This document shows positions 45,664-53,848 of a stretch of 64,000 nt of DNA, piece by piece. Source of the DNA: Verrucomicrobiaceae bacterium. Its GTDB lineage: Bacteria > Verrucomicrobiota > Verrucomicrobiia > Verrucomicrobiales > Akkermansiaceae. Both the position numbers and the translations under genes were made by a program. Under the pieces are notes generated by a model. It had not been told where the DNA came from, did no database searches, and saw only the letters and a program-made list of their open reading frames with translations. Within the stretch, counting starts at the first letter, position 1. Every line of letters begins with the position of its first letter. Location of the stretch: contig JAIXOR010000024.1 of assembly GCA_027486655.1 (NCBI GenBank), forward strand, positions 1-64,000. The letters are read 5' to 3'.

Positions 45664-48600
45664 TTACGGGCGGGTCTCGACATGGAACTCCCTCCATGCC
45701 GTGTTTTCCTGCAATGCGGTGACCGGCAGGGTTTCGATGACGATCCAGCGGAAATCGCCGAGTTTCCCGCCCTTGGCCGCTCGCAGCGAGGAGGCGGTGA
45801 AGTCGGCCGGTGGAAGCGAACTGGTATCCACGCTGCCCAAGGCCACAAAGCGCGTGGCATCGGCAGTGTCCCAGCCGGGATCACTTTCCGAGCGCGAGCC
45901 GAAGAGGGTGAACTTCTGCGCTCCGCGGTTTCCATTCTGATCGAACGACCAGGCATTGACCGAGTGCACGGGGCGGAGCGAGCCCAGATCCAGCTTGTAG
46001 GCTCCATCGCGGGTGCCATTGCCGAAGACAGGTCCGTATCCCTTCCCCAGCGCACCGTCGGTCAGGATGGTGAGCGGTTCATTGTCACACGGGCGCTTGG
46101 CCGTGACCTTGACACCACGGGCTTCCGCAAGCGCGATGCGGGCAAATGACTCCTTGCCGGAACCGCTTTCGACGAGCGTGTGATGCGCCGCCTGCAGGGT
46201 CAACTCGACCGGTTGCTGGTTGCGGATCACCCTCAGCTTGAGCGGTGAGTCTCCTGATTTCAGGAGTGCGGCGAAGAGGGCGGAGGTGTCCGGGGTTTTC
46301 GTTCCGTTAAGCTGCTGGATGAGATCGTTCGTCTTCAAACCCACGGCGGCCGCGGCCGACGAGGCGGGCACCTCGACCAATTGCACGCCCAGGTCATCCC
46401 GGCTTACGCCAAAGGCGGAGAACTCCTCACCCTTGAGGCCATGCAGCGGTGCGCCGAGCCAGTATAGCCGGGGTTCCTTGTCCTGAGCCACCGCCTCATC
46501 GGCCGGCATCTCAAGCGCGGGAATCACCGGGGTTTTTGCGATCGCCTTGAGCGCCGGTTTCTTGACGCCGAATTGATCCATCGGGAAGTTTTTGAAGCCA
46601 ACCCGGAATGCCGGCGAACCTTCCTTTACCCGGAAATCCCCGGCCGCGGGATCGATGAACATCGGATCACCGCCGACGGACTTCGCGTCGCCACCGGAGT
46701 CCAGATGCTTCGCCCGCTGTGCCTCGCTGGCAAACAGGTTTTCATCCACCTGCACGCCCCAGCCCTTCGGCTGGCCAATCGGTGCGTGGGCTTTCATGAC
46801 GATGTTGTGGCGGAACTCGCTGTCGCTTTGATCGAACCAGACATGCGGGTGAAATCCGTTGTTCACCATGATATTGTTGAAAGCCTTGCGCCCGTATCCT
46901 TCGCGGAACTTGAGGCCTCCGGCGAGCATGAGATTGTTGTAGATCACGTAGTTGGATGATCCATCGTCCAGGTCGACGTCCCATCCGTGGTCGCAACGCC
47001 ATCGGCTGTCGCGGATGGTGATGGGCTCGATCACATCGAGGAAAGGAAGGCGCGGATCCTTCTTCACCTCCGGCTCGGACACACCGCGGTGATTGCTTGT
47101 CCAGAAACGGTCGCGGCCCCACGAATTGAAGGAACCGTGATCGTGCGTCTCCAGCACGGTGTCGAATACATCGCAGCGCTCGATCAAATGACCGCCCCAG
47201 GTGCCTTCGCTGATGTTGATCCCGGCGCGCGCGCAATCGTGGATCGTCGTGTCCCTCACCGTGATCTTGTAGGACATGGAGATCTGGACACCGGCCGGTT
47301 GCCGCTCGACCCGGCCGATGCCGTGGATCAGGCAATCCTCGACGGTGGAGTCGGCGGGATAGTTCGAGGTCTTCGGCCCGGGATTGCGGTCGATCGCCGC
47401 AAGATCCTGTTTCTGTCCGTATTCGAAAAGCGGGCTTCTGACGGCGTTTGGATCACCGACGAAACAAACGCCGCTGGCCCCCGCGTCGCGGATGTGGCAG
47501 CCCTTGATGAGGGCTTTGCGGTTGTAGTTGTTGACGAAAATCGCGTTTCCACCCACCTGATCGAAGGTTCCGTCGAGGATGCTGACATGTTCCGTGCCTT
47601 CCAGCAGCACCGCCCCGCCCCGATAAATCGCCCAGTCCGAGCGGAGCAGCGGTTCCTTCGTATCCATGAAAGTGCGCGCCGCGTGGCGGAAGGTGAAACC
47701 CTTGAATGCGACATGTCTCACGGGTTTTTCCTCGGTTCCACGAAACTCGATGAGGTGACGCAGCCTCACCACCTCGACAAGCGCTCTCGCGGAATCGGTG
47801 CCGGGTTCCGGCATGAAATACAGCTGACCTGTGACGGCGTCATGGAACCACTCACCGGGTGCGTCGAGTTCCTCCAGGATGTTTTCGACCATCCGGAATT
47901 CCTTGTGCATGCCCATCTGGCGGTTGTTCTGCCATCCGCCTTCATAAGCCACCGAGCCGTCCGTGTTCTTGCCGGTGATGCGGTAGTGATAGCCACCCCA
48001 GCGCGCGGAGTGCATGGCATGGATGTAGCCACCCACGGGATTGCGCCACTTTTCCGAGCGTTCCTTGGAAAACGCGTCCGCCGCGAATCCCTGATAGGCG
48101 GCGGTGGTGCGGGCGGCGTCGAAGTTCGGGTAACGCGCCATCCTTTGCCTTTTGCCATCGATGAACAACTGGTCGATCGCCAGCCCGTCCGGCGTTTTCG
48201 CCTTGAAGACACCGTTGCCGGCGGCGGTCCATTTCAGATCAAGCTTCCAACCACCGCTGATGACCGCCTTGCCCTCGTTTTCTGCCTGATAGATCACCGG
48301 ATGTTTGTCCGAGCCCGAATCCGCCGCGCCGAGGACGAGGGAATCCGGCAGGTAATACACGCCGTCCGCGACATGAATCGTGACCGGCTCCCGGCCCGCC
48401 ACGGCACGGGCCGCATCCCTCGCCTCAGCCAGGGTGCGGAACGGCGAATTTTTGGATCCTTTGGCACCTTTCACGCCCTCCGGAGACACATGAAAATCCG
48501 CCGCAGGCAGTGTGGAAATCGACAAGGCCGAGCCAAGAATCCACATAGGGAGACGACGGACCGAGAGGCGTCGAAGCCAACTTGGTTGGCTGGATGAAGA

Positions 48601-48702
48601 AGGGATGCGAACGGGAATCAGGCGGGACATGACTGGAAATGGTTGGGAAGTGGAACCAAAACGGCGATGCCTCGTTGAAGTTTTCATCCGCATCGACTTC
48701 AT
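45664..48702 (-). CDS. GH141-like right-handed beta-helix protein with PDZ and discoidin-like modules
   Basis: The ATG at 48702 overlaps the upstream stop as ATGA, like the preceding genes of the set. The protein is then 1012 residues, with a long basic lead before the hydrophobic segment MWILGSALSISTLPA. An ATG at 48630 (988 residues) is the alternative. The mature start (ADFHVSPEG, NSPFRTLAEARDAAR) is typical of GH141 and related helix enzymes, and GIYY-like and VISGGWKLD strands follow. The parallel beta-helix runs to about 730. GH141 includes alpha-L-fucosidase and xylanase activity. A PDZ-like domain (about 790-870; VGLKTNDLIQQLNG) and a discoidin-like module (about 895-1010) follow. A PDZ domain on such an enzyme is unusual. 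Confidence 0.85.
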   Translation of the reverse strand: MKSMRMKTSTRHRRFGSTSQPFPVMSRLIPVRIPSSSSQPSWLRRLSVRRLPMWILGSALSISTLPAADFHVSPEGVKGAKGSKNSPFRTLAEARDAARAVAGREPVTIHVADGVYYLPDSLVLGAADSGSDKHPVIYQAENEGKAVISGGWKLDLKWTAAGNGVFKAKTPDGLAIDQLFIDGKRQRMARYPNFDAARTTAAYQGFAADAFSKERSEKWRNPVGGYIHAMHSARWGGYHYRITGKNTDGSVAYEGGWQNNRQMGMHKEFRMVENILEELDAPGEWFHDAVTGQLYFMPEPGTDSARALVEVVRLRHLIEFRGTEEKPVRHVAFKGFTFRHAARTFMDTKEPLLRSDWAIYRGGAVLLEGTEHVSILDGTFDQVGGNAIFVNNYNRKALIKGCHIRDAGASGVCFVGDPNAVRSPLFEYGQKQDLAAIDRNPGPKTSNYPADSTVEDCLIHGIGRVERQPAGVQISMSYKITVRDTTIHDCARAGINISEGTWGGHLIERCDVFDTVLETHDHGSFNSWGRDRFWTSNHRGVSEPEVKKDPRLPFLDVIEPITIRDSRWRCDHGWDVDLDDGSSNYVIYNNLMLAGGLKFREGYGRKAFNNIMVNNGFHPHVWFDQSDSEFRHNIVMKAHAPIGQPKGWGVQVDENLFASEAQRAKHLDSGGDAKSVGGDPMFIDPAAGDFRVKEGSPAFRVGFKNFPMDQFGVKKPALKAIAKTPVIPALEMPADEAVAQDKEPRLYWLGAPLHGLKGEEFSAFGVSRDDLGVQLVEVPASSAAAAVGLKTNDLIQQLNGTKTPDTSALFAALLKSGDSPLKLRVIRNQQPVELTLQAAHHTLVESGSGKESFARIALAEARGVKVTAKRPCDNEPLTILTDGALGKGYGPVFGNGTRDGAYKLDLGSLRPVHSVNAWSFDQNGNRGAQKFTLFGSRSESDPGWDTADATRFVALGSVDTSSLPPADFTASSLRAAKGGKLGDFRWIVIETLPVTALQENTAWREFHVETRP

Positions 48703-50138
48703 CGGACAAGAACAGCGGCTTTCTCGAAAACCGCGAGACTCTCCGGCGAAAGATATCCATCCTGGGTAATTTCCAGGTTAAAGATCGGGACGTTCTTGTG
48801 GGCGATGAAACCCTTGAGCAGATCGGCGAGCTGATCCGCATTCCAGCGCGGACCGGAAGGCGGGGTGTCGCGGCTGGCGTGGACCCAGTTGGCGTCGCTG
48901 ATCAGGCAGGCGCTGGCCTGCAGGCCGGCGTGGGTGCCGGAAGGGTAGAAGCCCTTGGCGGCGGGTGTCAGCAGCGCGTCGATGCCACGCGGGTCGTAGC
49001 AGGCCTCGCCGGTGCAGAAGTCGTGGAATGGGGTCGGGTTGTTGAGTTCCCAGGCGTTGAAGCTGACCAAGCGCCGCGGGTTGCCGGCCTTGGCGGCTTT
49101 GGCGAGGGATTCCCAGGGAGCACTGCGATAGTAGTAGTTCGTGCTGCCGTCGTCGAACCACCAGCCTGAGAGCTTGTCGCCGTAACGTTCACCGGCTTCG
49201 CGGATGATGGCCTGCCAATTCCGGAAGAAGGGCGTGGTGTCGGTTTCCCAGAAGCCGCTGGACTTGAGCCAATCGGCGTCATCGTGGGCGCCAAGGTGGA
49301 AGTAGAGGAAGAGTTTCATCCCGCGCTTGGCGAGGGCATCTGCAAGATCCATCGGCAGGTCGCGCTTGGCGGTGCGGCCGGGCAGGATGGCGTCGAGCGC
49401 CTTGCTCGGCCCCGGGAAAAACTGATAGGCGTGCGAGGTGGTGAAGACGACGAAGCCCGCGCCGGTGGACTTCATTTGGTCGGCGAACTTTTCGACATCG
49501 AAGTCGGCCACCGCCTGATCGTAGGACTTGGCGTCGCCGCTGCGGGGCATCGACTGCTTGGTCCAGTGGACCATCATGCCGTAGCGGGCCAATTGGAACC
49601 AGGCGGTGTCGGCGCGCATCGCCAGCGCTCGCTTTTCCTGAGCCGTGCGGACCTCCGGCCGGACCAGTTCGATGGCGTGGACCTCGGCGTTGAAGGCCGG
49701 GGCTCCATCGGCGGCGGCGAGGCGCAGGGAAATGGTGGATTCCCCGGCGGGCAGGTCCAACAAACCCTCCAGCTTGACACGTTGCCATTTCAGCGGATTG
49801 GCGGGCAGGCTGCAACGGAGCGACTTGCCGGCGGCATCGAGCTTGAAGGCGAGCGGCTGCTGGTTGGCGCGTTTGACGAGCACGTAGACCTCGTGCGCGG
49901 CGGCCTTGTCGCTGGTGATTTTCCAGGTGGCGGATTGGTCGGCGCGGGACCAACCGGCGACCTGGAACTTGCCGTGGCTCGAGTGGCTGACGCGTTGCAG
50001 GCCCTCTCCCAATTCAGCATCCACCCCCATCAGCACGGTGACGTCGTCCGGCTTGAGCTTGAAATCGGGGACGAAGGCCGCGTGTGCGGTGCCGATGGCG
50101 ATGCATGCGCCGAGAAGGCGCGAGGCGATTGATTTCAT
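48699..50138 (-). CDS. divergent GH29-like protein with N-terminal beta-sandwich
   Basis: This 479-residue protein has a signal peptide (1-20), a beta-sandwich (about 28-160) that may bind carbohydrate, and a GH29-like barrel from about 178. LARYGMMVHWTKQ (183-195) replaces the usual FGMFIHWG, and VVFTTSHAYQFFPGP (230-244) replaces KHHDGF. GWWFDDGSTNYYY supplies a candidate nucleophile at Asp329. The barrel is short and the late NVGP motif is absent, so activity may differ from ordinary fucosidases. Its ATG overlaps the upstream stop and its stop overlaps the next ATG. I chose the ATG at 50138 because it gives both the overlap and a signal peptide. Confidence 0.85.
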   Translation of the reverse strand: MKSIASRLLGACIAIGTAHAAFVPDFKLKPDDVTVLMGVDAELGEGLQRVSHSSHGKFQVAGWSRADQSATWKITSDKAAAHEVYVLVKRANQQPLAFKLDAAGKSLRCSLPANPLKWQRVKLEGLLDLPAGESTISLRLAAADGAPAFNAEVHAIELVRPEVRTAQEKRALAMRADTAWFQLARYGMMVHWTKQSMPRSGDAKSYDQAVADFDVEKFADQMKSTGAGFVVFTTSHAYQFFPGPSKALDAILPGRTAKRDLPMDLADALAKRGMKLFLYFHLGAHDDADWLKSSGFWETDTTPFFRNWQAIIREAGERYGDKLSGWWFDDGSTNYYYRSAPWESLAKAAKAGNPRRLVSFNAWELNNPTPFHDFCTGEACYDPRGIDALLTPAAKGFYPSGTHAGLQASACLISDANWVHASRDTPPSGPRWNADQLADLLKGFIAHKNVPIFNLEITQDGYLSPESLAVFEKAAVLVR

Positions 50139-53100
50139 GAAGGATTCTGGATGCTGACGCCCATGAGGCCGATGACGACTTCCTGGGAAAGGGTTTCGAG
50201 CTGGATTTCCTTGAGCGCGACGCCCGGCCTGAGCTTCAAGCCGTAGACCATGGCGCGGCAGTTGGTGCCCAACTGGACTTGAGCGGGCGGTGTCTTCGGC
50301 AGGGCGAATCCGTCGCGCTCGTAGTTGTAGTCCACCCGGCCGAAGCCACAGAGGGACCAGAAGTTCTCCGGAGGTGTTAGATCGAGGGATTCCTCCACGC
50401 CGTCGGCATAGCGGAAACGAAGGACGGCGTTGGAGATCCTCCCTTGCATGGGATTGGTGGTGCCGGCGACGAGCAGCCAAACGGCTTCTCCTTTCGCGTC
50501 GATCGGCACCGTTACGGAGTCCGGCCAATTGTCCCAGAGCGAGGTGAAGGCGATGTTTCTAACAGGATCCGGCTTGGCGAAGCGCGCTTGCTGCGGGGTG
50601 ACGAGGTGGTTTCCCTGAACGAGGGTGTTCGTCTGCCGCCCGCCGTCGATGCGCTTCAGGCCGGCGGGGTCGCGATCGAGCTTCCAATCGGCCGGTCCGG
50701 CGGCAGGCGCGTCCTCCTTCACGCGGGCGGCGATCGCTTCGGCGGAGAGCGCGCGATCGTGCACGGCGGCGCGGTGGATGCTTCCCTTGAATTCCGGTGC
50801 GCCCTCGCCACCGGCTCCGATGCGCAACGACCGGGGGATTGCGTGGACCGGCGGGAAGTCGCCGTCGGTCTTCGACGCCACTTCACGGCCATCGAGGTAG
50901 AGTTTCATGACGCGCGCCTTCGAGTCGTAGACCCCGGCGACGTGGACGCGCTTGCCGGGGCTCAGCACGTTGGGAGCGGTGACGCTGCCGTTCGCGGTGA
51001 TGAGGCGCAGCGAGTTGCCGGGATGGGTGTCCAACAGGAAGCCGTCGAGGCTGTTAGGAATCGAACGATCAAGGATCCGGCCGCCCTCGGCGGGCATCGT
51101 GTCCGGAGTGATCCACGCCTCCACGGTGAGTTCGGCGGAGGGATTCGCAAGTTTGGGATCCACGACCTCGAAGGCCGGTCCGTCGGCGGAGAGCGCATGT
51201 TCCATTGAGACGGTCGGGGTCGCGATGCCCCAGTGCGGGAAGGTCCACGCGCTCCAGCCGTCGAAGGCGATGCGCATCGAGCAGGTGTCCGGCCGCGGCG
51301 AGTCGTAGCGCTGCTGATAGATCGTGCGCAGGTCGCCATTGTGGCGGGCGGAGAGATCGATGGTTTTCCAAGTGGCCTCAGCCGGTGCCTCGCGCAGCAA
51401 GCGGTTGTCGGGCTTGGCGGGGACGTGGACCTTGAAGACATCGTAGCGGGGAACGTCGCCCTCGACCTTTCGGAGTTCGAGCCGGTGACCGGGGCGGCCT
51501 TCGGATTTCTCCACCGCGACCGGAACGGAAACCGCCGCGCCTTCGAGCTCGAGTTTTACATCCACGCGGGTGGTGGCGGGCACATCGAGGCGGAGCATGC
51601 CGTAACCGGCCCAGGGCTCGATGGTGAACTTGGCAGCCTTGCCGTTGACGAGCACCGAGCGGACTTTGTCGGCGAGGATGGGCAGGCCAAAGCGGACGGC
51701 GGCGGGCTTGGCGAGCTTGAGCTGCCAAGTGTCGTCTTTCAGCCGCAGCGCGAACTCCGGGGTCTCGATCGACGCGTGTTTCCACGACGAGGGAAACGAC
51801 GGCTCGATGCGCACCACGCCATTGGGATAGTCCGGGCGATAGCCGAAGAGCCCCTCGACGAGCGTGCGGGCGAAGGACGAGGCGATGTCGTTGAAGTCGA
51901 TGCCGCAGTTCGGCTGGCTGAGGCCGCCGGGCGAGATGATGTTCACGCGGTTGAAGTTCCCGCTCTCCTGGCTGAAGCCTTTCTTCGGCTCGAGGTCGCC
52001 ATACATCGACTGGAGCATGGTGCCGCGCAGGATTTCCCAGCCGTCGTCGCCCTGGCCGGCGAGGAAGTAGCCGAGGGCCATCGCGAAATTGTCGCCGTGA
52101 TAGAGTTCGCGGATCGACCACTGGCCGGGCACGAAGTTCGAGGTCTGGCGCATTTCGCCGCTGAAGGGCAGCTTCACGCGTTCCATCGCCCACTCGGTGT
52201 AATACATCGCCTGCCAGGCTTGTTCGGGCGTGGTCATGCCGGCTTCGATCGGGACGTGCTGGGCATAGACCCAGGCGTTCGGGTTCACGCGGCGGTGGCC
52301 GCCGGGTTCGAGGAAGGATCCGAAGTGGCCTTCGTCGGGCAGCCAGAGGATGCGGTGGAGCGCGTCGTGGATCTTCTTCGCCTGCTTCCGATGGCGGGCC
52401 TCGCCGTTCCGGTCCCCCGCCCTGCGGCACATGTCCGCAGCGGCGCGGTGGCCGGTGAACATGTAGGCGGATTGCTCGGGCGTGCCGCCGCCATTGAACC
52501 AGATCGAGTCGTTCGGCCAGGTGTTGTTGTAGCTTTCGTAGAGGCCGTCGTCATCGGCATCGAAGCATTCCCGCGCCCGCTTGAGGTGCAGTTCCAGCAT
52601 CGGCAGCAGGTGCTTTTCCAACACCGGGTCCGCGGTGTGACGCCAGGCGCGCACCGCGTCGTCGAACATCAGCGTCTGGAACTCGTAGTGGAGCGCCGGT
52701 TGCTTGTAGTGGACGAAGCCTTCGCCAAAGAAGCGCGAGTTCCCCCATTGCTGCGCGCCATTGGTGGAAAACTCGGCCTTGGTCTTGGTGTCGTCCTTCT
52801 TGATCTGAAGTTCGTCGTAGAGCTTCACCGCGCGACGGACTTGATCGGTCCATCCGTAACTAACAGCACCACCCATAGTGCGCCAACCGGGCATCTGGAA
52901 ACGCCACATCGATCCGCCGTGAACGAAGCATTCGTGCACGAAGAGCCCGTAGGACGCGGCGACCGAGGCACCGGCGGCGGCGTTCAGATAGGGATCGGGC
53001 GTGTCCACCTTCACGCTTCCTCCGAGTTTCGCGACGCGGGCCAGCCCGAGGTCGAAGGCCTTCGCGGCGTCCTTCACCACGGCGGGATCCAGCGGCTTTC

Positions 53101-53848
53101 TGATGTTTGTTAGATAGCTGCCCTCGTTGTCATCCGTGGCAACGGCGATCGATTGCGGACCTTTGTCCAAGGTTACCACGGCGATGAGGCCGGTGCCGGC
53201 GGCGACGCCATCCGTGGCAGGTGAAACCTTCGCAAGTCCGTCACGGTCGGCATAGGCAATCCGCTCCCAACGCAGGACATCCGCCGATAGCGAGCCCAGG
53301 ACGGTGGACAGCGGCGCGGCGGGCTCCTTTTCAAGGTGATATCCGCGGTCGCTCGTCTTGATCTGGAACGAGCCCCCCTTTTCCGCATCCGGTGGAAAGA
53401 ATGCCCACAAGGCGTGATCGCCGGGAAGCGCGCCGACCACCGCGAGGCGTGCGGTGAATCCGGTGGCATCCGCCAGCGCGGTGCCGGTCAGCCGCGCCTT
53501 GAGGCCGGGCAGGGACGGATCGCTCAGCTCCCACTCGATCCGCCCGGGAAGGTAGCGCATCACCCGCTCTGAGAAGCGGTGGAATGGCAAACGCTTTCCC
53601 GCACGCTCGATACCGCCGTAGAGCGTGCCCATGCGGCCATTCAGCGCCGGCATTTCGCCGCCATACACGATGGCCATGCGTTCGTGGCAATAGAGCGGCC
53701 GGTTGTCCCAGCGGGTTCCATTGCGCAGCACGATGGCATCGCCCTCCGGCTGATAGACCAGGCCGGGGATGGGAAAGGAGGAGTCGGCGGCGAGCGGGCA
53801 TGCCGCTGCCAGCGACAACACAAAAGGAATCCATGCACGTCGTTTCAT
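50135..53848 (-). CDS. DUF4450-like (alpha/alpha)6 glycosidase-type protein with LamG-like module
   Basis: This 1237-residue protein has a signal peptide (MKRRAWIPFVLSLAAACPLA). An N-terminal beta-sandwich domain resembles DUF4450 (NGTRWDNRPLYCHERMAIVY; GRMGTLYGGIER). A helical barrel (about 280-730) contains GLYESYNNTWPNDSIW and GQWSIRELYHGDNFAMALGY, with glutamates and aspartates placed as in GH78, GH95 and similar enzymes. A beta domain and a LamG-like module (about 905-1080; TVEAWITPDT; RVMKLYLDGREV) follow, then a last beta domain. The activity is unknown; the fold and the neighbours suggest an exo-glycosidase on a branched glycan. The ATG at 53848 overlaps the preceding stop. Confidence 0.8.
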   Translation of the reverse strand: MKRRAWIPFVLSLAAACPLAADSSFPIPGLVYQPEGDAIVLRNGTRWDNRPLYCHERMAIVYGGEMPALNGRMGTLYGGIERAGKRLPFHRFSERVMRYLPGRIEWELSDPSLPGLKARLTGTALADATGFTARLAVVGALPGDHALWAFFPPDAEKGGSFQIKTSDRGYHLEKEPAAPLSTVLGSLSADVLRWERIAYADRDGLAKVSPATDGVAAGTGLIAVVTLDKGPQSIAVATDDNEGSYLTNIRKPLDPAVVKDAAKAFDLGLARVAKLGGSVKVDTPDPYLNAAAGASVAASYGLFVHECFVHGGSMWRFQMPGWRTMGGAVSYGWTDQVRRAVKLYDELQIKKDDTKTKAEFSTNGAQQWGNSRFFGEGFVHYKQPALHYEFQTLMFDDAVRAWRHTADPVLEKHLLPMLELHLKRARECFDADDDGLYESYNNTWPNDSIWFNGGGTPEQSAYMFTGHRAAADMCRRAGDRNGEARHRKQAKKIHDALHRILWLPDEGHFGSFLEPGGHRRVNPNAWVYAQHVPIEAGMTTPEQAWQAMYYTEWAMERVKLPFSGEMRQTSNFVPGQWSIRELYHGDNFAMALGYFLAGQGDDGWEILRGTMLQSMYGDLEPKKGFSQESGNFNRVNIISPGGLSQPNCGIDFNDIASSFARTLVEGLFGYRPDYPNGVVRIEPSFPSSWKHASIETPEFALRLKDDTWQLKLAKPAAVRFGLPILADKVRSVLVNGKAAKFTIEPWAGYGMLRLDVPATTRVDVKLELEGAAVSVPVAVEKSEGRPGHRLELRKVEGDVPRYDVFKVHVPAKPDNRLLREAPAEATWKTIDLSARHNGDLRTIYQQRYDSPRPDTCSMRIAFDGWSAWTFPHWGIATPTVSMEHALSADGPAFEVVDPKLANPSAELTVEAWITPDTMPAEGGRILDRSIPNSLDGFLLDTHPGNSLRLITANGSVTAPNVLSPGKRVHVAGVYDSKARVMKLYLDGREVASKTDGDFPPVHAIPRSLRIGAGGEGAPEFKGSIHRAAVHDRALSAEAIAARVKEDAPAAGPADWKLDRDPAGLKRIDGGRQTNTLVQGNHLVTPQQARFAKPDPVRNIAFTSLWDNWPDSVTVPIDAKGEAVWLLVAGTTNPMQGRISNAVLRFRYADGVEESLDLTPPENFWSLCGFGRVDYNYERDGFALPKTPPAQVQLGTNCRAMVYGLKLRPGVALKEIQLETLSQEVVIGLMGVSIQNPS

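Noticed and set aside
51233-53113. Long open frame on the plus strand (626 codons), with similar ones at 5263-6936, 28310-30070 and 54265-56211
   Set aside because: All lie opposite strongly supported minus-strand enzymes. Their sequences are rich in Arg, Gly, His and Val, with no signal peptide or motif, as expected for the antisense of GC-rich coding DNA.
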